A stretch of DNA of 33,777 nucleotides from Candidatus Nezhaarchaeota archaeon (lineage in GTDB: Archaea; Thermoproteota; Methanomethylicia; Nezhaarchaeales; B40-G2): NCBI GenBank assembly GCA_026413605.1, contig JAOAKM010000009.1, forward strand, positions 1 to 33,777, read 5' to 3'. The translations under genes and the position numbers were made by a program. The notes under the pieces are model-generated. The model saw nothing but the letters and a program-made list of their open reading frames with translations. It ran no database searches and was not told where the DNA came from. Of this stretch, positions 8,403-16,396 are shown piece after piece (the stretch's first letter is position 1; every line of letters begins with the position of its first letter).

Positions 8403-8890
8403 ATGAAGGCGAGGCTTTAAGACGGCTTAACGAGGGCCATGGTGGCCTTGAGGCGGCTGAGGCCCCGCATAGGGGAAGGGGCCCAACGCAGCTGCGTCCT
8501 ACTTCGTCAAGTTACTGAGGAAACTTACAAAGCCCTTCTCTATTACGTTCGCGAGGCTGCATGGGTCTATGGCGTCAGGGAGCTACTTACCCACTATTAA
8601 CAAGAGGAGCTAAGCTTCCGAGGGGCCTCATGCTCTGCGCGAAGGAGCTAAGTAGACGCTACGTACCTTAGGCATCCTAGCGCTCACCCGTCAGGGGCTC
8701 CCACGAGGCCTATGGTGAAGAGGCTCAAGAAGAGCCTTAGACGCCGCTAGGAGGGTGCTGATTTTACTAGAGGTCCTTAGAGCGTGAAGTGCTTCTGAAG
8801 GCAGTTAAAAAGGTTCAGGTAGCTTTAGGCCGATGCCTTAACGCTCTCCGGGCCCGTACTAGAAGGAGCCATAAGCCGTGGGGAGACTAG
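8403..8890 (+). pseudogene. possible decayed gene (unidentified)
   Basis: A perfect ribosome binding site GGAGGTGAGG (8387-8396) sits 8 nt before ATG 8403, but the frame stops after five codons. The same frame reopens to encode a protein-like stretch (RQVTEETYKALLYYVREAAW and on to LTHY, stop at 8600). A second protein-like stretch lies in the next frame at 8668-8790 (ALDAARRVLILLEVLRA), and a third in the remaining frame at 8774-8890 (EREVLLKAVKKVQVALGRCL). Helical, charged-residue patterns continuing across three frames suggest one frameshifted gene, but chance open stretches cannot be excluded. No family recognised. Confidence 0.3.
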
Positions 8891-9387
8891 ACCTCCTAAC
8901 AGTAACAGAGCTTCAAGGAGAGGTATCCAGGTAAGGTAGGAAGCGACAATGCACGCTTAATGAGGGCGCCGAGTGCTTAGGAGGAAGAGGCCCAACTATA
9001 ATTAGCGCGCTTTCAAAGGTTGTAGCGCTCTACGGCGGGGCTTCAAGGTGCTCCCAAAACCCTGCGAAATAAACTAAAAGAAAAGTCCCTAAAAAGACGG
9101 AGGCCTCAGTAATAGTGTCGCAGACCCTTGAGTGGGTTGTTCAGCGAAGTCGAGGAAAGAGCGCTCGAAGTAGATAGCGTCTTCTAGGTACGTTCAACCC
9201 CTCGAGAATAAATAGCCACGCGGTAGCTTTAACCTAGGATCGCCCTCGCTCAGTAATCAGCCTAGGTGTAGCCCACTGGCTAGGGGGACTATGTTTCAAG
9301 TAGTGCGTCCTAAGCCATCGACCCAGAGAGGTGTAGTCAGCAACTTTCCTGGGCCTTGTAGCTCTCGCGTAGTGGGCTCAGCTCTAT
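8891..9387. other. gene-poor stretch
   Basis: No convincing gene. One stop-free run from about 8936 to 9072 on the + strand could be more debris of the decayed gene upstream. AT-rich elements near 9067-9100 resemble weak promoters but nothing recognisable starts after them. No tRNA, rRNA, repeat array or insertion sequence seen. Confidence 0.4.
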
Positions 9388-9828
9388 TCAAGGGCCTTCC
9401 ATTTCGATTATCGGCCTCTCGTATCGATACACGAGGCCCTCGCAGATAGCTACTAACTCGCCCCTAGAGTTCCTCACAGTCATTCTGTAGAGGCCAGTGG
9501 CCTTGCCAAGGCTCTCCTCAATGGCCTCGGCCTCAAGCTCTTCACCGGCCCTAGCCGGCCTGCGGTAGTTGATGTTTATGTTGAGAGCCACCGCCACTCT
9601 ATTATGTGAGTTGCTAGCTGCGGCGAAGACAGCATCAGCTAGCGATAGGATCAAGCCTCCATGAGCCACTCCGTGAAAGTTCAGCGCGTCCTCGCCCACC
9701 TTCATCCTAGCTCGGCTGTACCCAGGCTTTAGCTCAACGAGCTCGATGCCGAGCTTCTTACAGTACGGGTCGCTTCGAAATTTTTCGTATAGCTTACTGA
9801 GCAAAGCCCCCTCAGCCGCCAACGCCAC
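9388..9828 (-). CDS. PaaI-type hotdog-fold acyl-CoA thioesterase
   Basis: The core FHGVAHGGLILSLADAVFAAA is the hotdog helix of the PaaI/YdiI thioesterase family (HGG...D), preceded by DPYCKKLGIELVEL and followed by paired strands (VAVALNININYRRPA, ELEAEAIEE). Members hydrolyse aryl- or acyl-CoA thioesters, and PaaI itself acts on ring-hydroxylated phenylacetyl-CoA derivatives. I prefer the GTG at 9828 (147 residues, family-typical); a TTG at 9804 is possible, while the longest frame (to 9918) would overlap the upstream gene by about 107 bp. It overlaps the DUF6125-like gene by 17 nt. A role in CoA recycling from dead-end aromatic thioesters is inference. Confidence 0.85.
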   Translation of the reverse strand: MALAAEGALLSKLYEKFRSDPYCKKLGIELVELKPGYSRARMKVGEDALNFHGVAHGGLILSLADAVFAAASNSHNRVAVALNININYRRPARAGEELEAEAIEESLGKATGLYRMTVRNSRGELVAICEGLVYRYERPIIEMEGP

Positions 9829-10300
9829 CCCCCATGCAGAGCTCTGCCCGGCAGCGCGGAGGCGTAAAGGTGAAGACGAGCTCAACTTTAGGGTTGAGGG
9901 CCTTCGTCCAAGAGCCAAAGATCGCCTCGCAGACCCTCGGACATACGTACTTAGCTACGTGAAGCCTGCCTACCCTATTGAGGTAGTCCCACCACGGACA
10001 GCGCTCCACTTGAAGCAGAGGCCTAGAAGGGTCGAGGCTTACCTCCCATCCCTCAATGTCAAAGAGCACGTAGAGCGAGCACGCCACCTCTCTAACGTCT
10101 GAAGAGTCTACTCTAATGCGCCTCGCCACCCTCTTAGCCATGACCTGGGCGAAGCGCCTCCACACTTCAACGTCCACCTCCACAGCCCTCTCTAAGCCTA
10201 AGCGATCCTCTAGCGCTAAGAACCAGAGGCCGTCGAGCGTAAAGTAAGCCTCCCGAAGCCACTTAACAAGCTCCTCCCCTTGAAGCCTAGGCTGCAGCAT
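9812..10300 (-). CDS. DUF6125/ATC-hydrolase-like protein
   Basis: The 162 residues contain the segment GLWFLALEDRLGLERAVEVD followed by VWRRFAQVMAKRVAR, which recalls DUF6125 (an N-terminal helix bundle), and then CPWWDYLNR, a VCPRVC pair, an LNPKVELVFTFTPPRC strand and a glycine-rich tail. It shares CPW and the downstream order with the 4945-5478 protein. Function unknown. It overlaps a thioesterase gene and reads with it, so it may bind or modify the same class of carboxylate or thioester compound; that is inference. Confidence 0.6.
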   Translation of the reverse strand: MLQPRLQGEELVKWLREAYFTLDGLWFLALEDRLGLERAVEVDVEVWRRFAQVMAKRVARRIRVDSSDVREVACSLYVLFDIEGWEVSLDPSRPLLQVERCPWWDYLNRVGRLHVAKYVCPRVCEAIFGSWTKALNPKVELVFTFTPPRCRAELCMGGGVGG

Positions 10301-10347
10301 CGATTAGAAAGAGGCCGTGCGCCTGCTAATAATCCCTAGCCTCCGCC

Positions 10348-11649
10348 TCAGTAGACGGAGGCTTGCGAAAGCCTAACTGGAGGAGAGACCTCAGATATAG
10401 GTAGTCCCTTCTCTAAGCTAGGCCTGTGGGTAAAGCCCTTCTTAGCGACCGCCTCAACGAGGCTGAGGGCCCTTACTTGAGGAATCACCACCCTCTCTAA
10501 AGCCACTGGCTCCCTGACCTCTCCTCGCTCGATAAACCAAGCGGCGTCCGGAATTATGTGAATAGCCCCTCTATATACCTCGGCCCTCAGCACCCCATCG
10601 ATCAAGAAGCCCTTAGAGGTCTCCTCGATCATCTCGTCCAGGCTCCATGTGCCGGGCTCAACTACGAGGTTGCTAGCCATTGATTTAGGCGCTGAGTAGA
10701 GGCCACGCCCATTGCCCGTCGGCTCCTGACTAGTGGCAGCGGCCGTCCACCTAGTATGAAGTAAGCCCACCGGCCTGCCGCGATCCACTAGCACCTTGCG
10801 CTTAGCCTCCACCCCCTCGTCGTCGAAGGAGTAGCTACCATAGCCCCCCGGGAGCAGAGGGTCGTCGACTACGGTTAGCTCCTCGCAACCGACCCGAGGT
10901 GGGCTTAGTCCATGCTCAAGCAGCACGTCAGCCTCTAAGGAGTGTCCCACTGCCTCGTGGATAAAGGCGCAGGCGGCCTCTCCTTTTAAGACTACGGTGA
11001 ACTTCGACCCTCTGTAGAGTGGGTTTAGTAAGGTAGCGCTCTGCTTATCTCTGACGCGCTCAACTAGCCCATTTAGCATGCGTTCAAGGCGCTCCCGCCA
11101 ATCAGTAGGCGGCTGCCCCGACCAGCCCATAGATGAAGAGGCTACCGAGCCAGCTGAAGCTACAGCTACTGAGATCTCTACGCGATCCCTAGCCTCGTAG
11201 GCATTGACCCCGTCGCTTGAGCACATAGCCTTAGACGCTCGCTCAGCCGTCACCACTGCCTCCATGAGGCCCTCGAGGCTAATCCTTCCAGCCACTTCGC
11301 TGACAACTCTGCAAACCTCCTCAACTAGGCTCTTAGGATTGGGGCCTAGGTAGACGTAGGCCCCCTTAGCCGCCTTTCGCGGAGCTAATGTAAGTCTCTT
11401 CGCCCCTGCCTTCTTAGCTAAGAGGGCGTTCTCAATAGCAGACCTAGCTATCTGAGGCGAGGGGCCTCTAGATGAGGATACGCCCCACCTCCCATCGACA
11501 AGCGCCCTTAGAGAATAGTACTTAGACTTGGTAGTGTTGAGCTCAGCCGACCGGCCCCTAACAGCGCCCTCGGCAATGAAGAGGTCTTCTACAAAGGACT
11601 CTGCGTAGCTAGCACCTAGCCTCAACGCTTCATCTAGGAGAGAGGACAT
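10348..11649 (-). CDS. tldD: TldD-family metalloprotease
   Basis: The motif HEAVGHSLEAD at residues 231-241 is the zinc-binding HExxxH of TldD, the catalytic half of the TldD/TldE (PmbA) protease. The N-terminal half (ALRLGASYAESFVED..., RALVDGRWG) and C-terminal half (LHTRWTAAATSQEPTGNGRG, VVEPG) are also family-typical. Length of 433 is slightly short of the usual 450-480. No PmbA/TldE partner gene lies next to it. It follows the MBL and AcnX genes with a 16-nt gap, so it is probably co-transcribed with them. ATG start at 11649. Confidence 0.9.
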   Translation of the reverse strand: MSSLLDEALRLGASYAESFVEDLFIAEGAVRGRSAELNTTKSKYYSLRALVDGRWGVSSSRGPSPQIARSAIENALLAKKAGAKRLTLAPRKAAKGAYVYLGPNPKSLVEEVCRVVSEVAGRISLEGLMEAVVTAERASKAMCSSDGVNAYEARDRVEISVAVASAGSVASSSMGWSGQPPTDWRERLERMLNGLVERVRDKQSATLLNPLYRGSKFTVVLKGEAACAFIHEAVGHSLEADVLLEHGLSPPRVGCEELTVVDDPLLPGGYGSYSFDDEGVEAKRKVLVDRGRPVGLLHTRWTAAATSQEPTGNGRGLYSAPKSMASNLVVEPGTWSLDEMIEETSKGFLIDGVLRAEVYRGAIHIIPDAAWFIERGEVREPVALERVVIPQVRALSLVEAVAKKGFTHRPSLEKGLPISEVSPPVRLSQASVY

Positions 11650-11665
11650 AGCCCCCGATGTCTAG

Positions 11666-12472
11666 CTAGAAGGAGTACCACTCGCCGGGCTTAGGCACCA
11701 ACACCTCTATGCTTGAGGAGAGCTCAGCCAGCTTAGACTTAAAGGCCTCAAGGTCTCCTAGCAAGGCCTGCTTCTCGAAAATCCTATCGAAGGAGTGGAG
11801 CACAGCTACTTTAGGGCTAGCCCAGTTAGCTATTAGCGCTGAAGAGTCTTCAAAACCTCCAGCTACGCTCACTAACGCTACGTCTACCCTTAGCCGCCTA
11901 GCGACCTCTTCGAGCTCCTCAAAGGGCTTAGTCTCGCTTATGTTCCAAACCCTGACGCCGCGGTCGACTACATAGCCTTGAAGAGGACCTACAGGGACCT
12001 CTAAGGCAAACTTCAAGGCCTCGCTAGGGAGGCGCTCAGCGTAGACTCGTCTAAGCTCCTCTCGACCACTCGGGGTGTAGCTGAGGTCTCCTATTAGCCA
12101 CCTAGCTACCTCAACGGAGCTTAAGTGAACCCCCTTAGTGGCTTCGAAAACACAGCCGCGCAGTTCAGTCCGCTGGCCTGCCTCGAGGGCCAGCAGCCTC
12201 TCTTCAGCTAAGCCTAGCCTCCCCTTAGCATAGCTACACAGGTCCCTCGAGGCTAGGAGGAGGGCTCTAGACGAAGAAAGGACCCTCGGGGCGTCGGCGA
12301 AGTGGTCGAAGTGGCCGTGGGTCGCCGCCACGACGTCGACGCTGGCCAGCTCGCTAGCCGCAATAGGAGGGGGGTTAAAACGGGCCCTGGAGTCTAGGTA
12401 AGGGTCGAATAGCACCTCCAAGCCACCCGCGTCCAGCTGGAAGCAGGCAGTGCCCAGCCACCTTAGCCTCAT
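11666..12472 (-). CDS. UlaG-like metallo-beta-lactamase-fold protein
   Basis: LRWLGTACFQLDAGGLEVLFDPYLD at the N-terminus and ATHGHFDHFADA (the HxHxDH zinc motif) identify the UlaG-like branch of the MBL superfamily. The start chosen is ATG 12472, which makes an ATGA overlap with the stop of the AcnX small subunit; the longer in-frame start would overlap by 34 nt. The protein is about 268 residues. Lactone or phosphodiester substrates are known for relatives, but none can be assigned here. Membership of the AcnX operon is visible; a metabolic link is not. Confidence 0.85.
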   Translation of the reverse strand: MRLRWLGTACFQLDAGGLEVLFDPYLDSRARFNPPPIAASELASVDVVAATHGHFDHFADAPRVLSSSRALLLASRDLCSYAKGRLGLAEERLLALEAGQRTELRGCVFEATKGVHLSSVEVARWLIGDLSYTPSGREELRRVYAERLPSEALKFALEVPVGPLQGYVVDRGVRVWNISETKPFEELEEVARRLRVDVALVSVAGGFEDSSALIANWASPKVAVLHSFDRIFEKQALLGDLEAFKSKLAELSSSIEVLVPKPGEWYSF

Positions 12473-12954
12473 GGGTCCACCGAGTAGAGGAGAGAGGCCC
12501 AAGTATCTATTCCTTCCCCTTCCATCGAGCTAGTCCTCAGCACCTCTACGAGCCCCTCTTTCCCATTAGCTACCACGCGCACTAGCCAGCCAGTCTTAAG
12601 AGCTAGCGTAGGGTCGGTCTCTAGCCTATCAACTAGCGGTATGTGGGCTACGATGCAGCCCACGGCCACGACTGGGTCGGTCTCGACGTTAACTATAGCA
12701 GCTGGAGCCAGCCCCCTCATAGCTAATTCGTAGAGAACCCAGGAGCCGACAGTCGACCCCTTACTACGTGGAAAGACCAGTACCTTGCCGCTAACACTAG
12801 CACCGCGCAGTGAGAGGCCCTTCTCAACCACCCTCCCTGTCTTCGCATCGACGCCCCCGAAGAGGGAGAGGGGCTTACTCAATACTAAGGCCTCGCCTAC
12901 TCCTAGCCCCCTCGACACCGCCCTGCCCCTGAGCCTAAGGACTACGGAGGCCAC
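12469..12954 (-). CDS. phosphomevalonate dehydratase small subunit (AcnX swivel domain, DUF126)
   Basis: The 161 residues match the aconitase-X swivel subunit: LRGRAVSRGLGVGEALVLSKPLSLFGGVD, then GKVLVFPRSKGSTVGSWVLYEL (the conserved GST-x-GS loop) and VGCIVAHIPLVD. In archaea this subunit pairs with the large subunit to dehydrate mevalonate 5-phosphate to trans-anhydromevalonate 5-phosphate, part of the archaeal mevalonate route to isoprenoid lipids. It overlaps the large-subunit gene by 13 nt. The UbiD-type decarboxylase of the next step is not in this window. Confidence 0.9.
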   Translation of the reverse strand: MASVVLRLRGRAVSRGLGVGEALVLSKPLSLFGGVDAKTGRVVEKGLSLRGASVSGKVLVFPRSKGSTVGSWVLYELAMRGLAPAAIVNVETDPVVAVGCIVAHIPLVDRLETDPTLALKTGWLVRVVANGKEGLVEVLRTSSMEGEGIDTWASLLYSVDP

Positions 12955-14162
12955 GCGCCCACCCTAGCCGCCTTCAAGCACTCATGGAGAGGAGCGAGGC
13001 ATACCTCAACACCGTGGAGCGAGGCACAGTAGTAAGCAGCCTTAGCTGAATTTGTGACCAGCCTCCTGATCCCTAGCTCCTTGAGCGGAGCGTGGACTAT
13101 GCAGCCGCCCAGCAAAACTTCTCCTCCAGCCTCCTCGACCACCTGTAGGTAGCCAGCTTGCTCAGCTAGGTGGGCTATAGCCTCAGAGGTAAAGACCCAC
13201 AGCCTAACCCCCTCCTTAACCCTAACTCCCTCTAAGAGGGCGGAGATCCTCCTAGCCTCCTCTAGGCTTAAGTGAGGGCAGCCTATTGCTACGCAGTCCA
13301 CCTCGCCTCCCCCAGTTGAGGACAGCTCGTCGAGAGCCTCGCTGAGAGACCTCCTATCTAAAGAGACCTTCGGCAGCTCACTGCGCCTATATGCTTGAGC
13401 CTCTGGGGTACGGCCTGAGGCGTGGAACATAGCTATGGGGCCGGAGGTGGCCATGGAGGCGCCCATCGACTTAAGCTCCTCCACCCCCAGCGAGCTAGGC
13501 AGGCCTTCAATTAGAGGGACTCCGCCGTCGCTCAGCTCCCTGCCCACGGCGTAGCCTAGGAGCGAGAAGCCTAGGTCGCTCTCAAGCTCAGCCTCCACTT
13601 TAACTAGCATCGTAGGGGCCCTGTTCTCATCGAGGTATAGGCCGTAGAGCGGGGCGAGGCCCGTAAGAGCCGAGGCTAGTGCTGCTAGCCCTCCTTCGCG
13701 GTTCGTCCTCGCCCCTAAGACCGAGTTGGCGTAAACGACAGCTGAAGACTCGGCCCAGGATATGCGGGAGCTGTAGCAAGGAAGGTTCCCAGATAGGTAG
13801 GGGCAGCAGGTCACCGCGTCGGCGGCCCCGAGCTTACGGTAGAGGGTTAAGATAGTGAGCTGCTTAGAAGCTAGCTCCTCGGGGAAGCCTAGCCTACGCC
13901 AGTTGTTCAGCGGGATGGCGATAGGGTTTAGCGTAGTAGGGACCGCGAACCGCGCCCCTTGAGAAACTAGCCTAGAGAGGAAGTCGATGCCAGCATCTCC
14001 GCATGAAGTGTAGGAGGTGCCTGATATGTGGACGCTTGAAACTGAAGTGAGGCGCTCGGCCCCGTAGACGTCGCCCAAGGCGGTGAGGATTTCCATCGCC
14101 AGCTTCTTAGCGTCTCCCCCCTCCCCCTCGAGGAGGGCTTCTTGCTCCTTAGTCAAGTACAA
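12942..14162 (-). CDS. phosphomevalonate dehydratase large subunit (AcnX catalytic domain)
   Basis: This 406-residue protein starts at TTG 14162 and has the AcnX large-subunit features: YLTKEQEALLEGEGG at the N-terminus, VSSVHISGTSYTSCGDAG, VTCCPYLSGNLP, AIGCPHLSLEEA and the C-terminal LLGGCIVHAP. The conserved cysteines are expected to hold the iron-sulfur cluster. Together with the overlapping small subunit it forms the archaeal phosphomevalonate dehydratase. The length is typical of the separate large subunit (about 400). The operon continues with an MBL-fold protein and TldD. Confidence 0.9.
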   Translation of the reverse strand: MYLTKEQEALLEGEGGDAKKLAMEILTALGDVYGAERLTSVSSVHISGTSYTSCGDAGIDFLSRLVSQGARFAVPTTLNPIAIPLNNWRRLGFPEELASKQLTILTLYRKLGAADAVTCCPYLSGNLPCYSSRISWAESSAVVYANSVLGARTNREGGLAALASALTGLAPLYGLYLDENRAPTMLVKVEAELESDLGFSLLGYAVGRELSDGGVPLIEGLPSSLGVEELKSMGASMATSGPIAMFHASGRTPEAQAYRRSELPKVSLDRRSLSEALDELSSTGGGEVDCVAIGCPHLSLEEARRISALLEGVRVKEGVRLWVFTSEAIAHLAEQAGYLQVVEEAGGEVLLGGCIVHAPLKELGIRRLVTNSAKAAYYCASLHGVEVCLAPLHECLKAARVGAWPP

Positions 14163-14208
14163 GGCTTAATACCTCAATTAGCAAGGCGTAGTAGAGGAGG
14201 TTATTAGC

Positions 14209-14763
14209 TTGTTGAGCAGGAGGGAAGCCCTCAGCTTATTGATGAGCAGGGTGAGGGACGAGAGGTACGTTAAGCACATGCTGGCCGTGGAGGCGATAAT
14301 GAGGAGGATGGCGGAGAGGATGAAGGAGGACGTTGAGGCCTGGGGGTTAGTCGGCCTACTTCACGACTTAGACTTCGAGGAGGCGAAGGAGGCCCCGGCG
14401 GAGCATGGACTACTCGCGGCTAAAGAGCTTGAAGGTAAAGTGCCTGGTGAGGTAGTAGAGGCCATAAAGGCGCACAACTTTGAGAACACCGGAGTGGAGC
14501 CGCGCAGCTCAATGGCTAAGGCCCTAGTCGCTGCCGATGCTGTGTCAGGGCTCTTGGTAGCCTGCGCCCTCGTCACGCCCAGCAGGAAGCTAAGCGAGCT
14601 AAAGGTCAGCACTATAGAGAAGAAGTTTAGATCTAAGGACTTCGCCCGCGGAGTAGACAGGAAGCGGATATTAGTGTGTGAGCAGCTGGGGCTAACCCTC
14701 ACTGAGTTCTTTCAGCTCTCACTCGAGGCGCTGAGAGAAGTGGCCGACGAACTCGGGCTTTAG
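14209..14763 (+). CDS. HD-domain phosphohydrolase
   Basis: Starting at TTG 14209 with GAGGAGG eight nucleotides upstream, the 184 residues carry an HDIG-type HD domain: H26 in YVKHMLAVE, HDLDF near residue 50, AEHGLLAAKEL, VEAIKAHNF and DAVSGL. These are the metal ligands of HD phosphohydrolases. Members of this small archaeal HD group are often annotated as hydrolases of unknown substrate. It stands alone, divergent from the AcnX operon. Confidence 0.85.
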   Translation: MLSRREALSLLMSRVRDERYVKHMLAVEAIMRRMAERMKEDVEAWGLVGLLHDLDFEEAKEAPAEHGLLAAKELEGKVPGEVVEAIKAHNFENTGVEPRSSMAKALVAADAVSGLLVACALVTPSRKLSELKVSTIEKKFRSKDFARGVDRKRILVCEQLGLTLTEFFQLSLEALREVADELGL

Positions 14764-14853
14764 CAGCTTCAAGCACGCAGAGATAGTACTACAGCAGCAC
14801 GGCAGCCTAAGTGGGGCGGCAAGAGCAGCTTAAACCAGCTTGGCTACGTAAGC

Positions 14854-14862
14854 GTTAAATAA
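14854..14862 (+). promoter_or_regulatory. TATA box for the F420-type oxidoreductase
   Basis: GTTAAATAA lies about 32-40 nt before the GTG at 14894, so transcription probably starts near 14885 with a very short leader. Confidence 0.5.
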
Positions 14863-14893
14863 GCTTGTCCTCAGCTTAGAGGGGGGTTGCGAC

Positions 14894-15943
14894 GTGGCTG
14901 AAGTTAAGTTCGGGATAGAGGGGCCTAACTACCCGTGGGAGACCATATGCGAAGTTGCTCAGCTAGCTGAGCAGCTCGGCTTCGACTCCTACTGGATGCC
15001 AGACCACACCGTGGCGACGGGGGTGAGGAGGTGGGACGCCCTAGAAGCCTGGGGGACGCTGTGCGCGCTGGCGATGAAGACTAAGACCATTAAGCTTGCC
15101 AGCGGAGTTAGCGATACCTATCGCTACCATCCCGCCGTGCTAGCGCAGAAGGCTACGACGTGCGACGTGATCTCGGGAGGTAGAGCGATACTCGGCATAG
15201 GCATAGGGGAGGCCATGAACCTAGTCCCCTACGGCATAGCTTACGATAAGCCCCTGTCGCGGACAGAAGAGGCCCTACATATCATTAAGAGGCTATGGGT
15301 GGAGGACTTCGTAGACTTTCAAGGAAAGTACTATAAGCTAGAGAAGGCGTTCCTACAGCCTAAGCCTATTCAGAAGCCCCACGTGCCCATATACATAGCT
15401 GCTAGCTCGCCTAAGACCATGGAGCTGGTCGGCAAGTACGGAGATGGCTGGCTCCCCGCTAACTTGACCGTGGATGGCTACAAGCGGGGAGTTGAAGTAG
15501 TTAGGGAGGCTGCCAAGAAGGCTGGGAGGGACCCTGAGAAGATAGACCCCGCCCACTTCATGTACGGCGTAGTAGCAAAAGATAGGGAGGAGGCTAGGAA
15601 GAGCGTGATGCTGCCAGCTAAGCTACTATTGCTCACGAGGCCTAGGATACTGGAGGCCATAGGCTATAAGCCGCCCACCTACGACTTCGAGATGACCTTT
15701 AAGCTAGTCTTCCCGAGGGATGCTGAGGCCTGGCTAGCTAAGGCTAAGGAGCTCCCAGACGAGGTAGTAGAGAAGTCGCCGATAGTCTTCGGTACGCCAG
15801 AAGACTTCATCGAGAGGTTTGACAAGTATGTTAAGGCGGGGTGCAGGCACTTCGTAATGAACTTCCAAGTGACCCCTAAGGTGTTAAAGGAGACCGTCCA
15901 GCTCTTTGCAGAGAAGGTAATCGCCTACTTCAAGAAGAAGTAA
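14894..15943 (+). CDS. LLM-class F420-dependent oxidoreductase (Mer-like)
   Basis: The 349 residues form a luciferase-like TIM barrel: VKFGIEGPNYPWETICEVAQ at the N-terminus, the FDSYWMPDHT motif, TIKLASGVSDTYRYHPAVLAQ, GRAILGIGIGEAMN, and PIYIAASSPKTMELVGKYGDGWLP. This architecture is shared by methylene-tetrahydromethanopterin reductase (Mer) and other F420-dependent dehydrogenases. The sequence alone does not decide whether it is Mer or one of the many paralogues acting on other substrates. It is convergent with the DUF35/thiolase genes and sits among fatty-acyl/aromatic-CoA genes. GTG start; an in-frame TTG a few codons upstream is possible. Confidence 0.85.
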   Translation: MAEVKFGIEGPNYPWETICEVAQLAEQLGFDSYWMPDHTVATGVRRWDALEAWGTLCALAMKTKTIKLASGVSDTYRYHPAVLAQKATTCDVISGGRAILGIGIGEAMNLVPYGIAYDKPLSRTEEALHIIKRLWVEDFVDFQGKYYKLEKAFLQPKPIQKPHVPIYIAASSPKTMELVGKYGDGWLPANLTVDGYKRGVEVVREAAKKAGRDPEKIDPAHFMYGVVAKDREEARKSVMLPAKLLLLTRPRILEAIGYKPPTYDFEMTFKLVFPRDAEAWLAKAKELPDEVVEKSPIVFGTPEDFIERFDKYVKAGCRHFVMNFQVTPKVLKETVQLFAEKVIAYFKKK

Positions 15944-15967
15944 AGAAGAGGGTGGAAGAATCCTTAC

Positions 15968-16396
15968 TTAGGGCTTCACTAGCTCGAAGCTATACTTATC
16001 CTCGCCTATTTTTACTGGAGAAAGCCTGAGCTCCATTCCTAGCTCTAGCTCACTAGGGTTCAGCGACTTGCTAACCCTGGTAAAGACCTTTACTCCCTCT
16101 TCGCACTCAGCTACCGCTAATACGTACGGTACGTCGTCCTCGAAGCCCGTGGGGGCGAAGTGAGCTACTGTGTAGGTTACTAACCTACACCTTCCGCTTA
16201 GAGGAACCCACTCAAAGTCAGAGGTGAAACACTCAGGGCAGTCGGCTCGTGGAGGAAAGAATAGGCGGCCGCACTTCTTACAGCGAGTAGCAGCCACCTT
16301 TCCCTCTTCGAGGAGCTTGATGAAGTCCGAGACCTTGGACTCCTTAGTATAGGACACCTTCCCGAACCTCTCCATCCCGGTGGGCATGGCGCTCAC
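15968..16396 (-). CDS. DUF35 zinc-ribbon/OB-fold acyl-CoA-binding partner of thiolase
   Basis: The 142 residues show a rubredoxin-like zinc ribbon with Cys39, 42, 53 and 56 (RCKKCGRLFFPPRADCPEC), then an OB-fold (WVPLSGRCRLVTYTVAHFAP, VPYVLAVAECEEGVKVFTRV). In archaea DUF35 proteins bind SCP2-type thiolases, and in one characterised complex they bridge thiolase and HMG-CoA synthase as a shared CoA-binding channel. Here it overlaps the thiolase stop by 4 nt and no HMG-CoA synthase is nearby, so it more likely serves a catabolic or stand-alone thiolase. Confidence 0.9.
   Translation of the reverse strand: MSAMPTGMERFGKVSYTKESKVSDFIKLLEEGKVAATRCKKCGRLFFPPRADCPECFTSDFEWVPLSGRCRLVTYTVAHFAPTGFEDDVPYVLAVAECEEGVKVFTRVSKSLNPSELELGMELRLSPVKIGEDKYSFELVKP

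Noticed and set aside
9190-9215. TTCAACC string resembling a tRNA T loop
   Set aside because: The flanking bases do not form the required 5-bp T stem and no acceptor or anticodon arm could be drawn.
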